A DNA stretch of 64,000 bases. It comes from Chalciporus piperatus. Taxonomy: Eukaryota; Basidiomycota; Agaricomycetes; Boletales; Boletaceae. Within the stretch, counting starts at the first letter, position 1; each line of letters opens with the position of its first letter. Shown piece by piece: positions 1-10,894 of this stretch. The stretch is taken from the NCBI GenBank assembly GCA_038093975.1, contig JBBPTG010000001.1, positions 744,001-808,000 on the forward strand, in the 5' to 3' direction. The notes beneath the pieces are model-generated. The model searched no databases and was not told the DNA's origin. It was given only the letters and a program-made list of their open reading frames with translations. Both the position numbers and the translations under genes were made by a program.

Positions 1-502
1 CGTCTAGCTCAAACTATTTCACCCAACTCAACGCTCTCCGTGAGCATGCTGCACGTACGTACTTATCCAACCCGACATATCCACTCCACTCAATTCTCCA
101 TAGATACTGCGGATCTGTGGCGAAAAATAAGGTGTGTGCTCTCTTCTGTAACTACTGCCTCTCTCATTCCCCCTTTTAGCTTCTATGTCGCGTTCCCTGC
201 CAGTATGTCCAAGTTCTTGGCCCCTCCCTCAAGGCTTACATTCATTTCCAGCTTTTGTCACCTGTGCTTGGGTGTACAACGTTGAATCCGAGCACGCCGA
301 ACACGAGAAACACTTGATGGATGAAAATGATGGCGTTCTTCCTCAACCTCCCCCGTACCCGTACCTGAACCGCAGGGTCAAACCTTTCCCTTGGGGCAAC
401 AACTCGCTCTTCTTCAACCCACTGGTGAGTTTATCTCCTTCCCTTTACAATGAGATTTCTCACTTTGTGCAGTACAACAAGGACATGGAGAAGGAAGAGT
501 AA
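1..502 (+). CDS. COX13: Cytochrome c oxidase subunit VIa (5' truncated by window edge)
   Basis: Small inner-membrane subunit of respiratory complex IV. The window opens inside a coding exon. Splicing joins 1-54, an exon from 104, a short exon near 180-203, and a long exon to the last intron (about 427-473). The product then reads LWRKISFYVAFP, TCAWVYNVESEHAEHEKHL, PYPYLNRRVKPFPWG and NSLFFNPL, and ends in YNKDMEKEE. The membrane segment followed by an acidic/His-rich stretch and the PYxYLNxRxKPFPWG motif are diagnostic of the COX6A family. The start codon and transit peptide lie upstream of the window. Stop at 500-502. A strong inverted repeat lies about 270 bp downstream. Function is from family knowledge; the exon joins are inferred from frame and GT/AG signals. 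Confidence 0.93.
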
Positions 503-1066
503 TCATGTTGTTCATCGTTAACCTTCCTGGCATAAAATATCATTCATTGCTGTCGCTGCCCGAAGACTCTAATGGAATGTACACTCATCATCAACATGAG
601 CCGCTAGGTCCTAGCCTGGCATCAGCAAACTTCCTCGCGACAGTAACCAGCGCCGTACGCGCTGGCGACGTGGTAAGGCTCAGAGAATCAAAAATGCCTG
701 CACCGCTAACCTCCATGGTGAGAAGTTAGCGACGAGAGTGCCCTGATACTGTAACTGTTGTAATAAGGGCGGCCTTGGCAGTGGAAGGTGTTTTGACAAA
801 CTGCCTTGAGGCGCCAAGGCCGCTCAGATGTGCACCTATAATTGGTCCCTGAATACAAATATCCCCTCAGCACGGAAAGTTCGATGGCATAACCCAGTTC
901 ACAGTGGGATGTCGTGCTCCTAGTATTCGAGGAAATGATCTCCTTAATTAGGCTCTTCAGAGTCTTCTGTCCAAAATTAGTATGTGTTGTAGATCAACGA
1001 GCAGGACAGACTCACGCCAGCGCGAGTGTGGGCTATTCCATCTCTTCCTCATCCCATTCGTTGATC
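503..1066. other. Intergenic region COX13-RPE1
   Basis: Spacer of 564 bp between two plus-strand genes. It should hold the COX13 3' UTR and the RPE1 promoter. The only structure I see is the inverted repeat at 769-823. A 74-codon open frame at 505-729 shows no family resemblance and is not called. Confidence 0.7.
769..823. repeat. Perfect 11-bp inverted repeat, 33-nt spacer
   Basis: GCGGCCTTGGC (769-779) is the exact reverse complement of GCCAAGGCCGC (813-823). The GC-rich stem would be very stable in RNA or as a cruciform. It sits downstream of COX13, so a 3'-end or processing role is possible but unproven. No flanking target-site duplication was recognised that would mark it as a MITE. Confidence 0.75.
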
Positions 1067-2120
1067 ATGCCTCGCGCCATCATCTCGCCTTCTGTACTTG
1101 CTTCCGACTTTGGTCAGCTCACTGCAGAATGCAACCGGATGATCAAAGGAGGTGCTGAATGGCTCCACATGGGTATCACTGATTCCTGGCACATATGAGA
1201 CTGTGTGACTGATCACTTCTCCTCGCCCGGTAGATATCATGGATGGGTAAAATTCTTTTCATGTGAGCACTACCCGAAATCTGATCAATTCACAGTCACT
1301 TCGTGCCGAACATTACTATGGGTTTGTTACGCATCCTCAGCCAACCTCCTTTCTGACATGTTCTCCAGGTGCACCGGTGCTTTCCTGTGTCTCCAAGGGC
1401 GTCCCCGGAATTTTCATGGATTGCCATATGATGGTAGCACAGCCCGAGAAGGTACAAACGCGATCTCAGTTCGCCATGGAAATCTAACACGTAGATCTAT
1501 CGCAGTGGGTCAGCGACATCGCCGATGCTGGCGGTTCGCTGTACTGTTTCCACATCGAAGCAACCTGTACGCTAACTGCTCCGATCACTCTGCGCCCCTT
1601 TCTAACAACCCCCGCAGCTGACGCTCTATCCCTCATCCGCGTCATCCATGAGCGTAAAATGAAGGCCGGTGTCGCAATCTCCCCAGATACACCATCCACA
1701 GCCATCACAGACAAGATCGCCGCCGAAGCTGATATGTTGTTGGTCATGACGGTATACCCAGGTAGGTTCAACCAATTTAGTGGTCGGCCCGTGTCAGAAT
1801 TTCTTCAGGTCGAGGCGGTCAGAAATTCATCGAGCGATGTGTTCCCAAGGTCGCCGAACTTCGTGCTAGATTCCCTGACAAAGACATCGAGGTAGATGGT
1901 GGTGTCGGGCCGAAGACGATCGATGTCTGCGCCGAGGCCGGTATGTCTAAATCTTCCACCTATCAAGTCGCTTAGATAGCCAAACTGCGTCTGAACAGGG
2001 AGCAATGTCATCGTCGCCGGAACCGCTATCTTCGCTGCTCCTAGCCCCGAAGATGTGATCGCGCAATTGAAGGCCACCGTTAATGCCGCGCAGGCGAAAA
2101 GAGCTCAAGCTACGTTGTAA
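1067..2120 (+). CDS. RPE1: Ribulose-phosphate 3-epimerase
   Basis: Interconverts D-ribulose 5-phosphate and D-xylulose 5-phosphate in the cytosolic pentose phosphate pathway; a (beta/alpha)8 barrel metalloenzyme. The start is the ATG giving MPRAIISPSVLASDFGQL, the usual family N-terminus. Six introns of about 45-65 nt interrupt the gene. Joined exons give HMDIMDGHFVPNITMGAP (catalytic Asp and metal-binding His), GIFMDCHMMVAQPEKW, a second metal site at DKDIEVDGGVGPKT, and a C-terminal phosphate-binding part at GSNVIVAGTAIF. The product is about 230 residues, normal for the family. The next gene, a glycosyltransferase, faces it tail to tail. No anomalies seen. Confidence 0.95.
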
Positions 2121-2506
2121 AAACCTGACCAAGTCCCATAAATAGCTTTAGCCCGTTTTCTACTACATCTGCATGCTGAGAGAGAAGAAATATATTATGA
2201 TTCGAGTATGTTATCGTCCCAAAGCAAGTCCAGTGGCTAGATCACTTCTACGACCTCTCGTTGCGGATGTGAACAGCTAGATAGTCCAGAAAGAGAGGAT
2301 TAGACCGTAAAAGGTATGGACAGGAAGAGATGGTCATCAGAAAACGTGGTATATTATGGTGTCACAGTTCGCACTGGAAGGGGTCAGAGAATTCTAATCC
2401 AACAATAGCGGAGAATGCAAAATATGTGTAGGATACGAGTAAATTGTAGATGGATATCAGAGAAGATTGTCGAGCACGTCAAGATCGCCAGGGCAAGTCA
2501 ATGTGG
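2121..2506. other. Convergent intergenic region
   Basis: 386 bp between the RPE1 stop and the stop of the first GT32 gene on the other strand. AT-richer 3' UTR-like sequence; no ORF, repeat or RNA gene recognised. Confidence 0.7.
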
Positions 2507-5010
2507 TTACCACTGAAGCCACTCGCCGTACATGTTTGGCCCTTCACCACGGACGTAGGCTTCGAATGTTCTCTTGAGGACGGTTGCCCAGTCGAGGTCC
2601 CGTTTGTCGTCGACAACTCTGTCTACCCATTCTTCAGGTTCGGTGTCTGGCATCGCGGCAGCCCGCGCAGCCCTCTCGCCAGCCGAGAATGTTGGACCGA
2701 GGTCTGGCCAGTTGCGCGAAGGATCAAAAGGTTTCCACCTATGTCGATGTGGTCAGGCGAAGTAGAAGCATCACCTCATCGCGAAAACTTGCCAGAAATT
2801 ATGGAAGTGATACGAGTATGCCCCACGGAAGAAGCCCTCAAAACCCAAGGCCTGAGGTGCCGCACTGTTTTGCGTAGGAGTGTTGAAGAAGTCGGCGAAC
2901 CTGTTTAGAAGTTGCTCAGTCCGGTACTGAGGATTTAACACGGTACCTCAATACTCACTCCGTAAAGTAGGGTTGAGGAGGTCTCTCGCGCTGGAACACT
3001 TCGGTGTTAAGCCATGCCGAGTCGAAGAGAGCATCAGGGAGGCGGAGGAGAAGTCCCTCCAGCTGTGCATCTTTCGTGTAACGAGAAACGGTCATCGGAT
3101 GGAAGTCCAAACCATTCTTGAGGGCGGTACGGAAAAGGAACGATCCGAGAGCGGAGTTCTTGTTCATACGAAGAACTGCGGTGTTGTACTTCTCCAGGCG
3201 TGACCACCGATATGCGAAAGCTCCTTTCCAACCCCATAGCTCCTCCCAGTCCCGTAGGAATATGGTGTCTGCATCGAGGTAGATGCCACCAAATCTATGG
3301 CATAGGACGAACCGAGCCATGTCAGACAGGATGACAGAAAGACGATCGTACGAAGACGAAGATTTCGAACCCGTGCGGTTCAGCATGTCGTCGTCATCGT
3401 CAGACTTATCGCCACTGGTCGAAGTTGCCTTCGCAGCTGCAGCGGTGTCAGTGCTGTTATCCGAGTCGACCGTCGTAGACGTTTCGGCAGTGCTCTGGGA
3501 CCGCTCAGGAGGAACGTTGATGATGTGACCCCCAGAGTTAAAAAGGGTTTCTTTCAAGTCTCGCCACTCGTCCTTGAGTTCAGGGATACCGTCAAGCTGG
3601 TCAGTGGTGTTCCAGAGCTTGAACTTTATCACATCTTTGAATCTAGGATGCAAGAATGGAGCTGCCCATGGGTTGGTCTTGAGTTGATCGTACATGTCAT
3701 CGAGGGCCGATGGGTTGGGGACTGAAGCTGCTGGGCCTGGGTTGATCCATAACCAGAACTCTGGGCGGCAAAGATCGGGTTCCGAACCATCCTTGAGATG
3801 AAGACCGAGATTTTGCGTGAACAGGAAAGACAGCAACGCGAGATATGGCTTGTCCGTGAATGGGCCAGTCCAGAACATGTGGAAGAGCCGGGGATTTTCA
3901 GGATCACATGGAGTGGAGAGGCTGGAGTAAGGGATATGCGTTAACGTTGGTCGGAGGGGCAAAGGAGGCTCCCATTCCACTCCACGCTTTTTCGTGAGCC
4001 CAGCGTTGGGATCTTGGATAACAGCAGACTCCATGGGGCGAGGTGGAATGATATTCCCTAGCGAAATCTGCGCCGGTTCCGTGAAATTTTCGCGGTCTTG
4101 CTCCATGTAAATGTATTTCCAATCGTCCATCTTCCCTCTTCTGAGGCGGTTGCCAATGTCCAGCCCACCGCCAAGTCGAAGGATTTCAAGGCAATCACGG
4201 ACATACTGAATACCAACAATAAGCGGGAGGCACGTTGCACGAATGTTATTATTTACCTTGTTCTGAGAGAAATCGCACTGTTCCATGATAATATCTAGGT
4301 CGGCCACTGAACCGGGAACGGGACGTGGTGGGTAGGCCATATTAGGTGGTTGACTTTGAATATCAAGGTAGACACGTCGGGGGCCATCACCGCGGGTTGT
4401 CGTAGCTACAGGGCCAGGAGGTGGTCTAAATCGTGAAGGGATCGTGGGGGCTTTTCGTGGAGGGAGGGCAGGGTTTAGAGGTGGTGTCGTCAAACCTACT
4501 TGCTCGGGAACTGATGACGCGTGTCAGCGCTGCGCAAGACTGCGGGGGCAACCGTGACGACTTACTTTCCCTCCTACTGGGGTAGTGACCACTGGCGATC
4601 TCCCACTTCCATATTCGCTGAAGGTCCTCTCTGCCAAAGATGAGGGTGGATGACTCGCCAAAGTTGGGTGTCCATTGCTTCTCCTCTGGACCGAACCTGC
4701 GGGCAAAAGAGAAGAAGGTGCACACCGATGCCAGCAGAAGCAAGCAAAGGATGAGAGGTCCTCGTCGTCTACCGAAGCGCGTCAAGCCGAGCTGCTGCAT
4801 GCGTGTCGGGTTTGGCATGAAGAGACGCAACTGACGAGTGCGCACGCCCGGGATCGGGACGGAGACAGGGACAGTCCAGGACATGGAGCGTGAATGTCTG
4901 TGCATCTTTTCTTGGACGGCAGATGAATAGGTCGGGAGAGCATTCGTTAAACGGGTTTTCTCTGGGTACCCATCACCACGTTGGGCCGAAAAATAGCTGA
5001 AAGACGCCAT
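2507..5010 (-). CDS. Glycosyltransferase family 32 protein, tandem copy A
   Basis: Type II membrane glycosyltransferase of the DXD sugar-binding group (GT32, Gly_transf_sug; the family includes Och1- and Sur1-type enzymes), probably Golgi. The start MASFSYFSAQRGDGYP is followed by a basic stretch and a single membrane anchor (GPLILCLLLLASVCTFFSFA, residues about 85-104). The catalytic part contains FHMFWTGPF, ARFVLCHRFGGIYLDADT with the DxD metal/nucleotide-sugar motif, and AFAYRWSRLEKYNTAVL. An acidic Ser/Thr-rich insert precedes the DxD region and is longer than in copy B. Splicing of four introns gives about 750 residues ending MYGEWLQW. The last intron (2739-2792) begins with GC. It lies 306 bp from copy B on the same strand. 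Donor and acceptor sugars cannot be read from sequence. Confidence 0.88.
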
Positions 5011-5315
5011 GGGAGCGTCAACGAGGAGGACTCGTGAGGACGCCGACCTTTGGCTTTAAAGATAATACAGCGAAAACGGAGAGTGGTGAAAAAAGCTGTC
5101 CCAACACAGCGGGCAAGTAATAAAACTAGCTCTTCCCCGTACGAAAACATTTCCTCTTTCGTGCATTCCGCAGCACCTTGGTGGGAGTGGCGTCCGAAAC
5201 TTTGTTATGTACCTCGTAACTTACTTACAGTCCAATGTCTAGTACAGTTGAGTATGATAATGTAGGCTATGTTACAATCCAAACGGTCCTGAAAATGTCC
5301 GAAAAATAAAAGCAA
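5011..5315. promoter_or_regulatory. Spacer between the tandem GT32 genes
   Basis: 305 bp that must hold the 3' UTR of copy B and the promoter of copy A (both minus strand). The segment just upstream of the copy A ATG is pyrimidine-rich on the coding strand. No clear TATA box or repeat was recognised. Confidence 0.5.
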
Positions 5316-7689
5316 CTACCATCGTAACCATTCCCCATACATGCTGGGGCGTTCACCTCGAATGTAAGATTCAAATGTCCGTTTCATCACGGTAGCCCAG
5401 TCCAAGTCTACCTTGTCATCTCTAATGTCGTCCACCCAATGATCGGGATCAGCATCGGGGTTTGCAGCAGCTCTGGCAGCGCGTTCGCCCTCGGCAAAAC
5501 GCGGCCCAAGATCAGGCCAGTTGCGAGCCGGATCGAATGGTCTCCACCTACATAGCATCACCAGTGCGTGAGCGGTGCATGATCTCCAGCAACGAGATCT
5601 ACATACCACGAATTATGGAAATGGTAGGAATACGCCCCCTTGAAAAACCCATCAAAACCAGTAGCGAGCGGTGCAGCACCGTGTGTCGCGGGGGTGTTGA
5701 AAAACTCAGAAAACCTGGTCGTGGGTAATGACAACCAACTCACTAAATAGAGGAGAAAACTCACGTCGTAAAGAAAGGGTGGGGTGGTCGCTCAAGCTGC
5801 AAACCCTCAGTGTTGAGCCAGGCGGGGTCAAAGAGCGCGTCAGGGAGCTGTGTCAACAGAGGTGATAGGTATGCATCCTTGAGGTATCGAGTGATTAAAC
5901 CAGGGTGGAAATCCAAACCATTCTTCAGAGCCGTCCGAAACAGGAAAGATCCAAGGGCAGAACCCTTGTTAAGATGAAGCACTGCGGTATTGTAGAAATC
6001 GTGGTACGACCAACGGTAGGCAAATGCCCCTCTCCACCCCCATATCTCCTCCCAATCACGCAGAAACAAGGTATCCGCGTCGAGGTAGATACCGCCGAAG
6101 CGATGAGTCACGATGAAGCGAGCCATGTCCGACAGTATCACCGACAGTCTGTCATACGATTTCTCAGACTTTGAGCCCAAGCGATCGGCGATGCCTTCAT
6201 GAGACGCAGTAGAAGTCGACGTCGAGGGGTTGGGAGCAGGAACGCTGACAGAGACTCCACCAGAGTTGAAAAGCGTGTCCATCGAGCGCCATTCATCTCG
6301 TAGTTCTGGTATACTGTCCAGCTGCTCGGTAGTATTCCAGAGCTTGAACTTGATGATATCCTTGAAGCGTGGATGCAGGAAGGGGGCGGCCCAAGGGTTT
6401 GTTTTCAGGGAATGGTACATGTCAGTCAAGGCCGAAGGTGCAGGAGCAGCGGCTGCCGGGTACGGGTTGATCCATACCCAAAACTGAGGACGACATGCAG
6501 CCAACGCATGACCATCCTCCAGATCAAGCCCAAGGTTCTGGGTGTACAAGAACGAGAGAAGGGATGAATAGGGCTTGTCGTCGAATGGACCAGCCCAGTA
6601 CATGTGGAATAGACGCGGATTCTGCGGATCGCAAGGTTGCACGGGGCTACTGGTGTCCAGAGTGTGTTTTCGTGAAGGTGGGAGGGTCAACGGAGACTCC
6701 CAGGGAAGACCTCTTTTCTTCTGCAAGCCGGCATTAGGATCATGTCGTCCTGTCGGGTATGCTATGGGGACCAGAGAAACAGGGGTACGTCGACGTGGTG
6801 GATTCTCGGTATTGAGTGCTTCTTCCGTATATATATATTCGAATTCGTCCGTATTTCCTCGTCGTACGTGTCGTCCATTGTCCAGGCCAGCGCCGATCCG
6901 CAGGAATTCGAGGCAATCCCGAACGAACTGAAAGCCATCAGATTTCGTTGAAAGAAGATCAATATTCGCTCACCTTCCCACTGGCGAAATTACACTGCTC
7001 TAATATTATATCCAGGTCGGCGATGCTCCCGGAGATTGGTCTAGGTGGATAAGCAACTGTATCAATATGTTGAAGAAGATTGGGTGTTATATGGTACGTC
7101 CTTCGAGGACCCAAACCGCGAGTTGTGGTAATTACGGGTCCGTGAGGAGGTGTAAATGGTGAAACGAGTGTATGTGCCTTGGCAGGAGGCATGGCAGGAT
7201 TGAGTATGGGTGTCGTGAATCCAATCTGTGTGGGTACTGAAAAAGTCGATGAACGATGTCAGTTTGAGGCTCGCCCGACCACAGGGACCTACTCTTTGCA
7301 GTGCTTGGATAATGACCACTGTCTATCTCCCAACGCCAAATCTTCTGCAGTTCATCCCTGCTGAACACGAGGGTCGAATCTCGGAAGGTGGGTGTCCAGG
7401 ATGTTTCCTCTGTGCCGAGGAGTAGTATCACCATACATATGGCGAGGAGTCCACCGAGGAAAGCACAACAGCGCGAAAAGAGCCCTCTATGGCGGAGCCG
7501 ATATAGTGACCGCACGCGAACGGGGTTCAACACCCTGACGTGCACACGGAATGGTTTGGCCCCAGAGTCGGATGTCGAGACAGGCATGGGGATGAGCCAG
7601 GATCTCTGGGTGGCCATTTTCTCGCGGACGGCGGAAGAGTCGGACGAGCGGCTGCGTCCGAATGCATTTACGTAGCTAGGAGGGAGCAT
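5316..7689 (-). CDS. Glycosyltransferase family 32 protein, tandem copy B
   Basis: Paralogue of the neighbouring copy A with the same architecture. The start MLPPSYVNAFGRSRSS is followed by one membrane anchor (about residues 80-100, AFLGGLLAICMVILLLG). The luminal catalytic domain carries FHMYWAGPFDDKPY, ARFIVTHRFGGIYLDADT (DxD) and AFAYRWSYHDFYNTAV. The C-terminus ends in a WRPFDPARNWPDLGPRF block and MYGEWLRW. Intron positions match copy A, including the intron before [FY]VRDCLE and the one inside the HNSW/WRPFDP junction, so the duplication post-dates the introns. In this copy the latter intron (5548-5606) has an ordinary GTATGT donor. The linker before the DxD region is shorter than in copy A. 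Substrate unknown. Confidence 0.88.
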
Positions 7690-7998
7690 GGAGGGAAATG
7701 AAAAAGAGAAGACCGAACGAAGGGCTTTTTGTGTAAACGAAGGCAGGTCCGGATATTAGACCATGGCTAAACACCAACTTAAAGACAGACAAGTTTTGGT
7801 TCCGTGTCGGGGCAGGATGGGAAACACGACCCGGCGGCCGTCAGATTAAATATTTCAGCGAGAAGGGCAACACCAAAAGCCTCTCGATTCACTACGTATG
7901 AACATTGTACGAACAGCATCATGGAAGTAAGGTAAACACTAAGCTTTTCTATGTAGGTCGTCGGAAGTCAGGAAAAGGAAACGACGGCTCTATACGAC
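7690..7998. promoter_or_regulatory. GT32 copy B upstream region and PYK 3' region
   Basis: 309 bp. An AT-rich TTAAATATTT stretch near 7847-7856 lies about 160 bp upstream of the GT32 copy B ATG and could be a TATA-like element; this is only inference. Nothing else recognised. Confidence 0.4.
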
Positions 7999-10291
7999 TC
8001 AGCGTGCACCGAGGGTTTGCAATTCAAGATCAGCAGGATCAGTCGGCACTGAGAGAATACGGAGGGTGTTCGTGTGGCCGAGACCTCCCTTCCACCCTTG
8101 GACGGCGATGACAGTCGTGCCCGTTTTGATGATGTTCAACTCAAGCGCATTCTTCAGTCCGAAGCGGATACGGTTATCGACCTAGGGAAAACTCGTGTCA
8201 AGAATAGCCCCGATGAAAATCGCGTGACCGAAACTCACGTCCTTCTGCCACTGGCTCTCGGGAATACCTCGTGGCTCAGGGTACCAGAACGGGTAACATC
8301 CGCGGTGCAGGTGGATTTGGCGAGCGGTTTGCTCATTGCGGGTGACTAAAGAGGGCCATCAGTATAAGCACGTTGATCCATGTATTTGCCAGCCTACCTG
8401 TGATAATCGGAACCAAGGGACGATACTTCGAGACCAAGCGAGCAGTGTTGCCGCTGGTGGACAAAACAATAATAGCACTGGCATTCTGCTCAGAAGCTGC
8501 AGCAACCGCAGCGATCGCCACGGTTTCCACAGTCTCCGTGGGCCGAGGCTGAATTGCTCGCAGCTCATCATATAGAGGTGGGTAGCAGATAGCAGCTTCA
8601 GCGAGAAGACATGTCTCGGCCATCATGAGAACTTGGATTATTTTCAGAAAAGCGTGTCGAATTCACCCATGCGGAACACATACCGGATTCCACGGGGTAG
8701 CTTCCCTTCGCAGTCTCTCCGGACAACATGACGCAATCAGCACCATCGAGGACGGCGTTGGCAACGTCGCTGACTTCTGCACGTGTAGGCCTTGGGTTAT
8801 ACTGATGAATTTTTAGCAATCTGGCAGCACTTGTAGTTTCTTTGGCTTACCGTCATGGACTGCGGGGAAAACGTGTTAGCCTATCAGCGAACTGTGGAAC
8901 ACGTTCGGACGACGTACTTCAAGCATCTGCGTGGCAACGATGACAGGCTTCCCGGAAATGTTACATTTGGCAATCATCATTTTCTGGGCGAGGAAAACCT
9001 GGCTGGCGGGAATCTCGATACCAAGGTCGCCACGAGCAACCATGACACCGTCAGACTCGCGCAAGATTTCGTCAAAGTTCTCAACACCCTGTTCGTTCTC
9101 GATCTTAACAATGATTTTGATATTTGCCCCATCAGGACCGAGGACCTGACGAATATCCTTGACATCCTGAGCACGACGAATGAAGGACGCGAAGACCATG
9201 TCGACGCCGTTCCGGACACCAAATTGCAAATCCTTTTTATCTTTTTCAGAGAGTGCTGGGAGATCAACGTCGGTCTTTGGGAGGTTAACACCCTTGCGGG
9301 AGGACAGGGTTCCATTGTTGACAGCCCGAACGCGGACATTGGAACCATCGACAGAGAGGACGAGCAGTGAGAGGATACCTAAGGCGTAGATGAGTGTCTG
9401 GTTCAAGGATGGTCCGAAATTATTACCATCGTCGATGTAGATGAGCTTGCCAGGCGCAGTGACCTTGGGAAGATTTTTCTACGACATGATGAGGTGAGCG
9501 CGTCAGTAATGGGTCGAACAGTCGTGAGGACTAACGTAGTCAAGCCATAGGTTCTCGCTGTCACAAGCCTGGCTATACTTGTCATCAGTGGTGATCGTGA
9601 ATTCATGGCCAGCCTTGATGGGAATCTAAGGTACACCGTAAACTTAGGCCACCCGAGGGGAAGAATATGCATGTATGCGTACGTCTTTTCCGTCTTTCAT
9701 CAAACCAGTGCGGATCTCTGGACCTTTCTGAGTGGAGGATAAAAGAGTCAGTTTCATTTCGTAGACAGGAGCGTCTGAGGCCACAAACCGTATCAAGAGC
9801 GATCGCAACCGGGCGTCCAGGCTCAGCTATTGAAATGTGTCAGCGCAAACGAACTCACGGCCAGGATGGTGACTGACTAGCAACCATCTTCCTGGTGTTG
9901 TCGATTACACTTTGGTGATAATCATATGAACCATGGGAAAAGTTCATGCGTACTGGAACGGACCGCGATTAGCGATAGCACATCACATTGCGAGGAGTGC
10001 CACTGACCGACGTTGACACCCGCGCGCCTCAAAGCGGCAAGTTTTTCGACAGAGTTGGTGTTGGGACCTGAAAGGATGTCAGAGCCCCGATCAGATCACA
10101 CCGCCTGATGTTCATACCAATCGTTGCGATGATAGACGTCTTGTGGTAGAATGAGCGTGGAATGTCCATCAGCCAAAGCAGTCACATACCTTGCGGAGGA
10201 ACTTGCTTTCCGCGGTTGGCTGTATGCTCTTGGCGGGGCTCAAGGTCGAGTTCCACTCGATTTGAGAGCGAATACTATCATAGGTGAACAT
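7999..10291 (-). CDS. PYK: Pyruvate kinase
   Basis: Converts phosphoenolpyruvate and ADP to pyruvate and ATP, the last step of glycolysis, in the cytosol. The start is the ATG in [17 protein letters not shown], because the next exons continue into [17 protein letters not shown] and [14 protein letters not shown], the conserved N-terminal barrel. Further signatures are [14 protein letters not shown], a B-domain stretch with [49 protein letters not shown], and [15 protein letters not shown] near the C-terminal domain boundary. The stop is at 7999-8001, after a [12 protein letters not shown] tail. The gene is split into many small exons, including one of 22 nt (10118-10139). The coding-strand sequence just before the ATG is C/T- and CAACC-rich, as is common for strongly expressed fungal glycolytic genes. 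Confidence 0.96.
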
Positions 10292-10894
10292 GTTGGGTTG
10301 TTTTTTGGTAGTGGAGAGGGATCGATGAGGCGATCTTGATTGTGAGTGGCAAATAAAAGATGAAAGGCGTTCAGCTCTTTTCAGACAACTACGGTTGAGG
10401 GTAGAGGATAAAAGAAAAGAGAGAATGATCATGGGCAGACGGCTCTTATCGATGAGTGGGGTCACGATGCAGAGGACTTACCTGATGGTCTACGTACGCA
10501 GCAGAGATGTCGACGTAAACTAGGTAGCGTAGGGGCGTGATCAAGGTTAGATGAGAGTCGTCGTAACTTCGGATCGTATCAACTCTGAGTTTTATCGCGC
10601 GACTTATCGGGCCAAGCTCTGCAATCGCTTTTATGTAAGTAGCTCTACGAACGTGCCAGCAAACCGATTGCAAAGAACGGTCTTGAACACAACTGATAAT
10701 CATTAACAATACGACATAAATCCACTAGCGCCAAACTGGCACGTAAAACTCCGGTTAAGCACGAGAAAGGAGACGAGAGAAATACCACAATATGAAGCTA
10801 GCCGCCGCAAACACCTGAACTGAAAGCGGAGCGTATCATGTATAGCGTGAAACAAGCCAAAGAACAGCAAACAGCAATACGACAAATACCATAA
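10292..10894. promoter_or_regulatory. PYK promoter region and 3' region of the CSL gene
   Basis: 603 bp between two minus-strand genes. The PYK-proximal part is pyrimidine-rich on the coding strand (CCCTCTCCACTACC before the ATG). Two short related segments, around 10706-10721 and 10874-10890 (cores AATACGACATAAATCC and AATACGACAAATACC), are probably chance similarity. No gene is supported: the 60-87 codon frames here have no recognisable domain. Confidence 0.5.

Noticed and set aside
8855..9370. 171-codon plus-strand frame opposite pyruvate kinase
   Set aside because: Antisense shadow of a highly conserved exon with PYK motifs; no independent support.
10703..10885. 60-codon minus-strand frame between PYK and the CSL gene
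   Set aside because: Cys/Phe-rich without family resemblance, does not start convincingly, and lies where a 3' UTR is expected.
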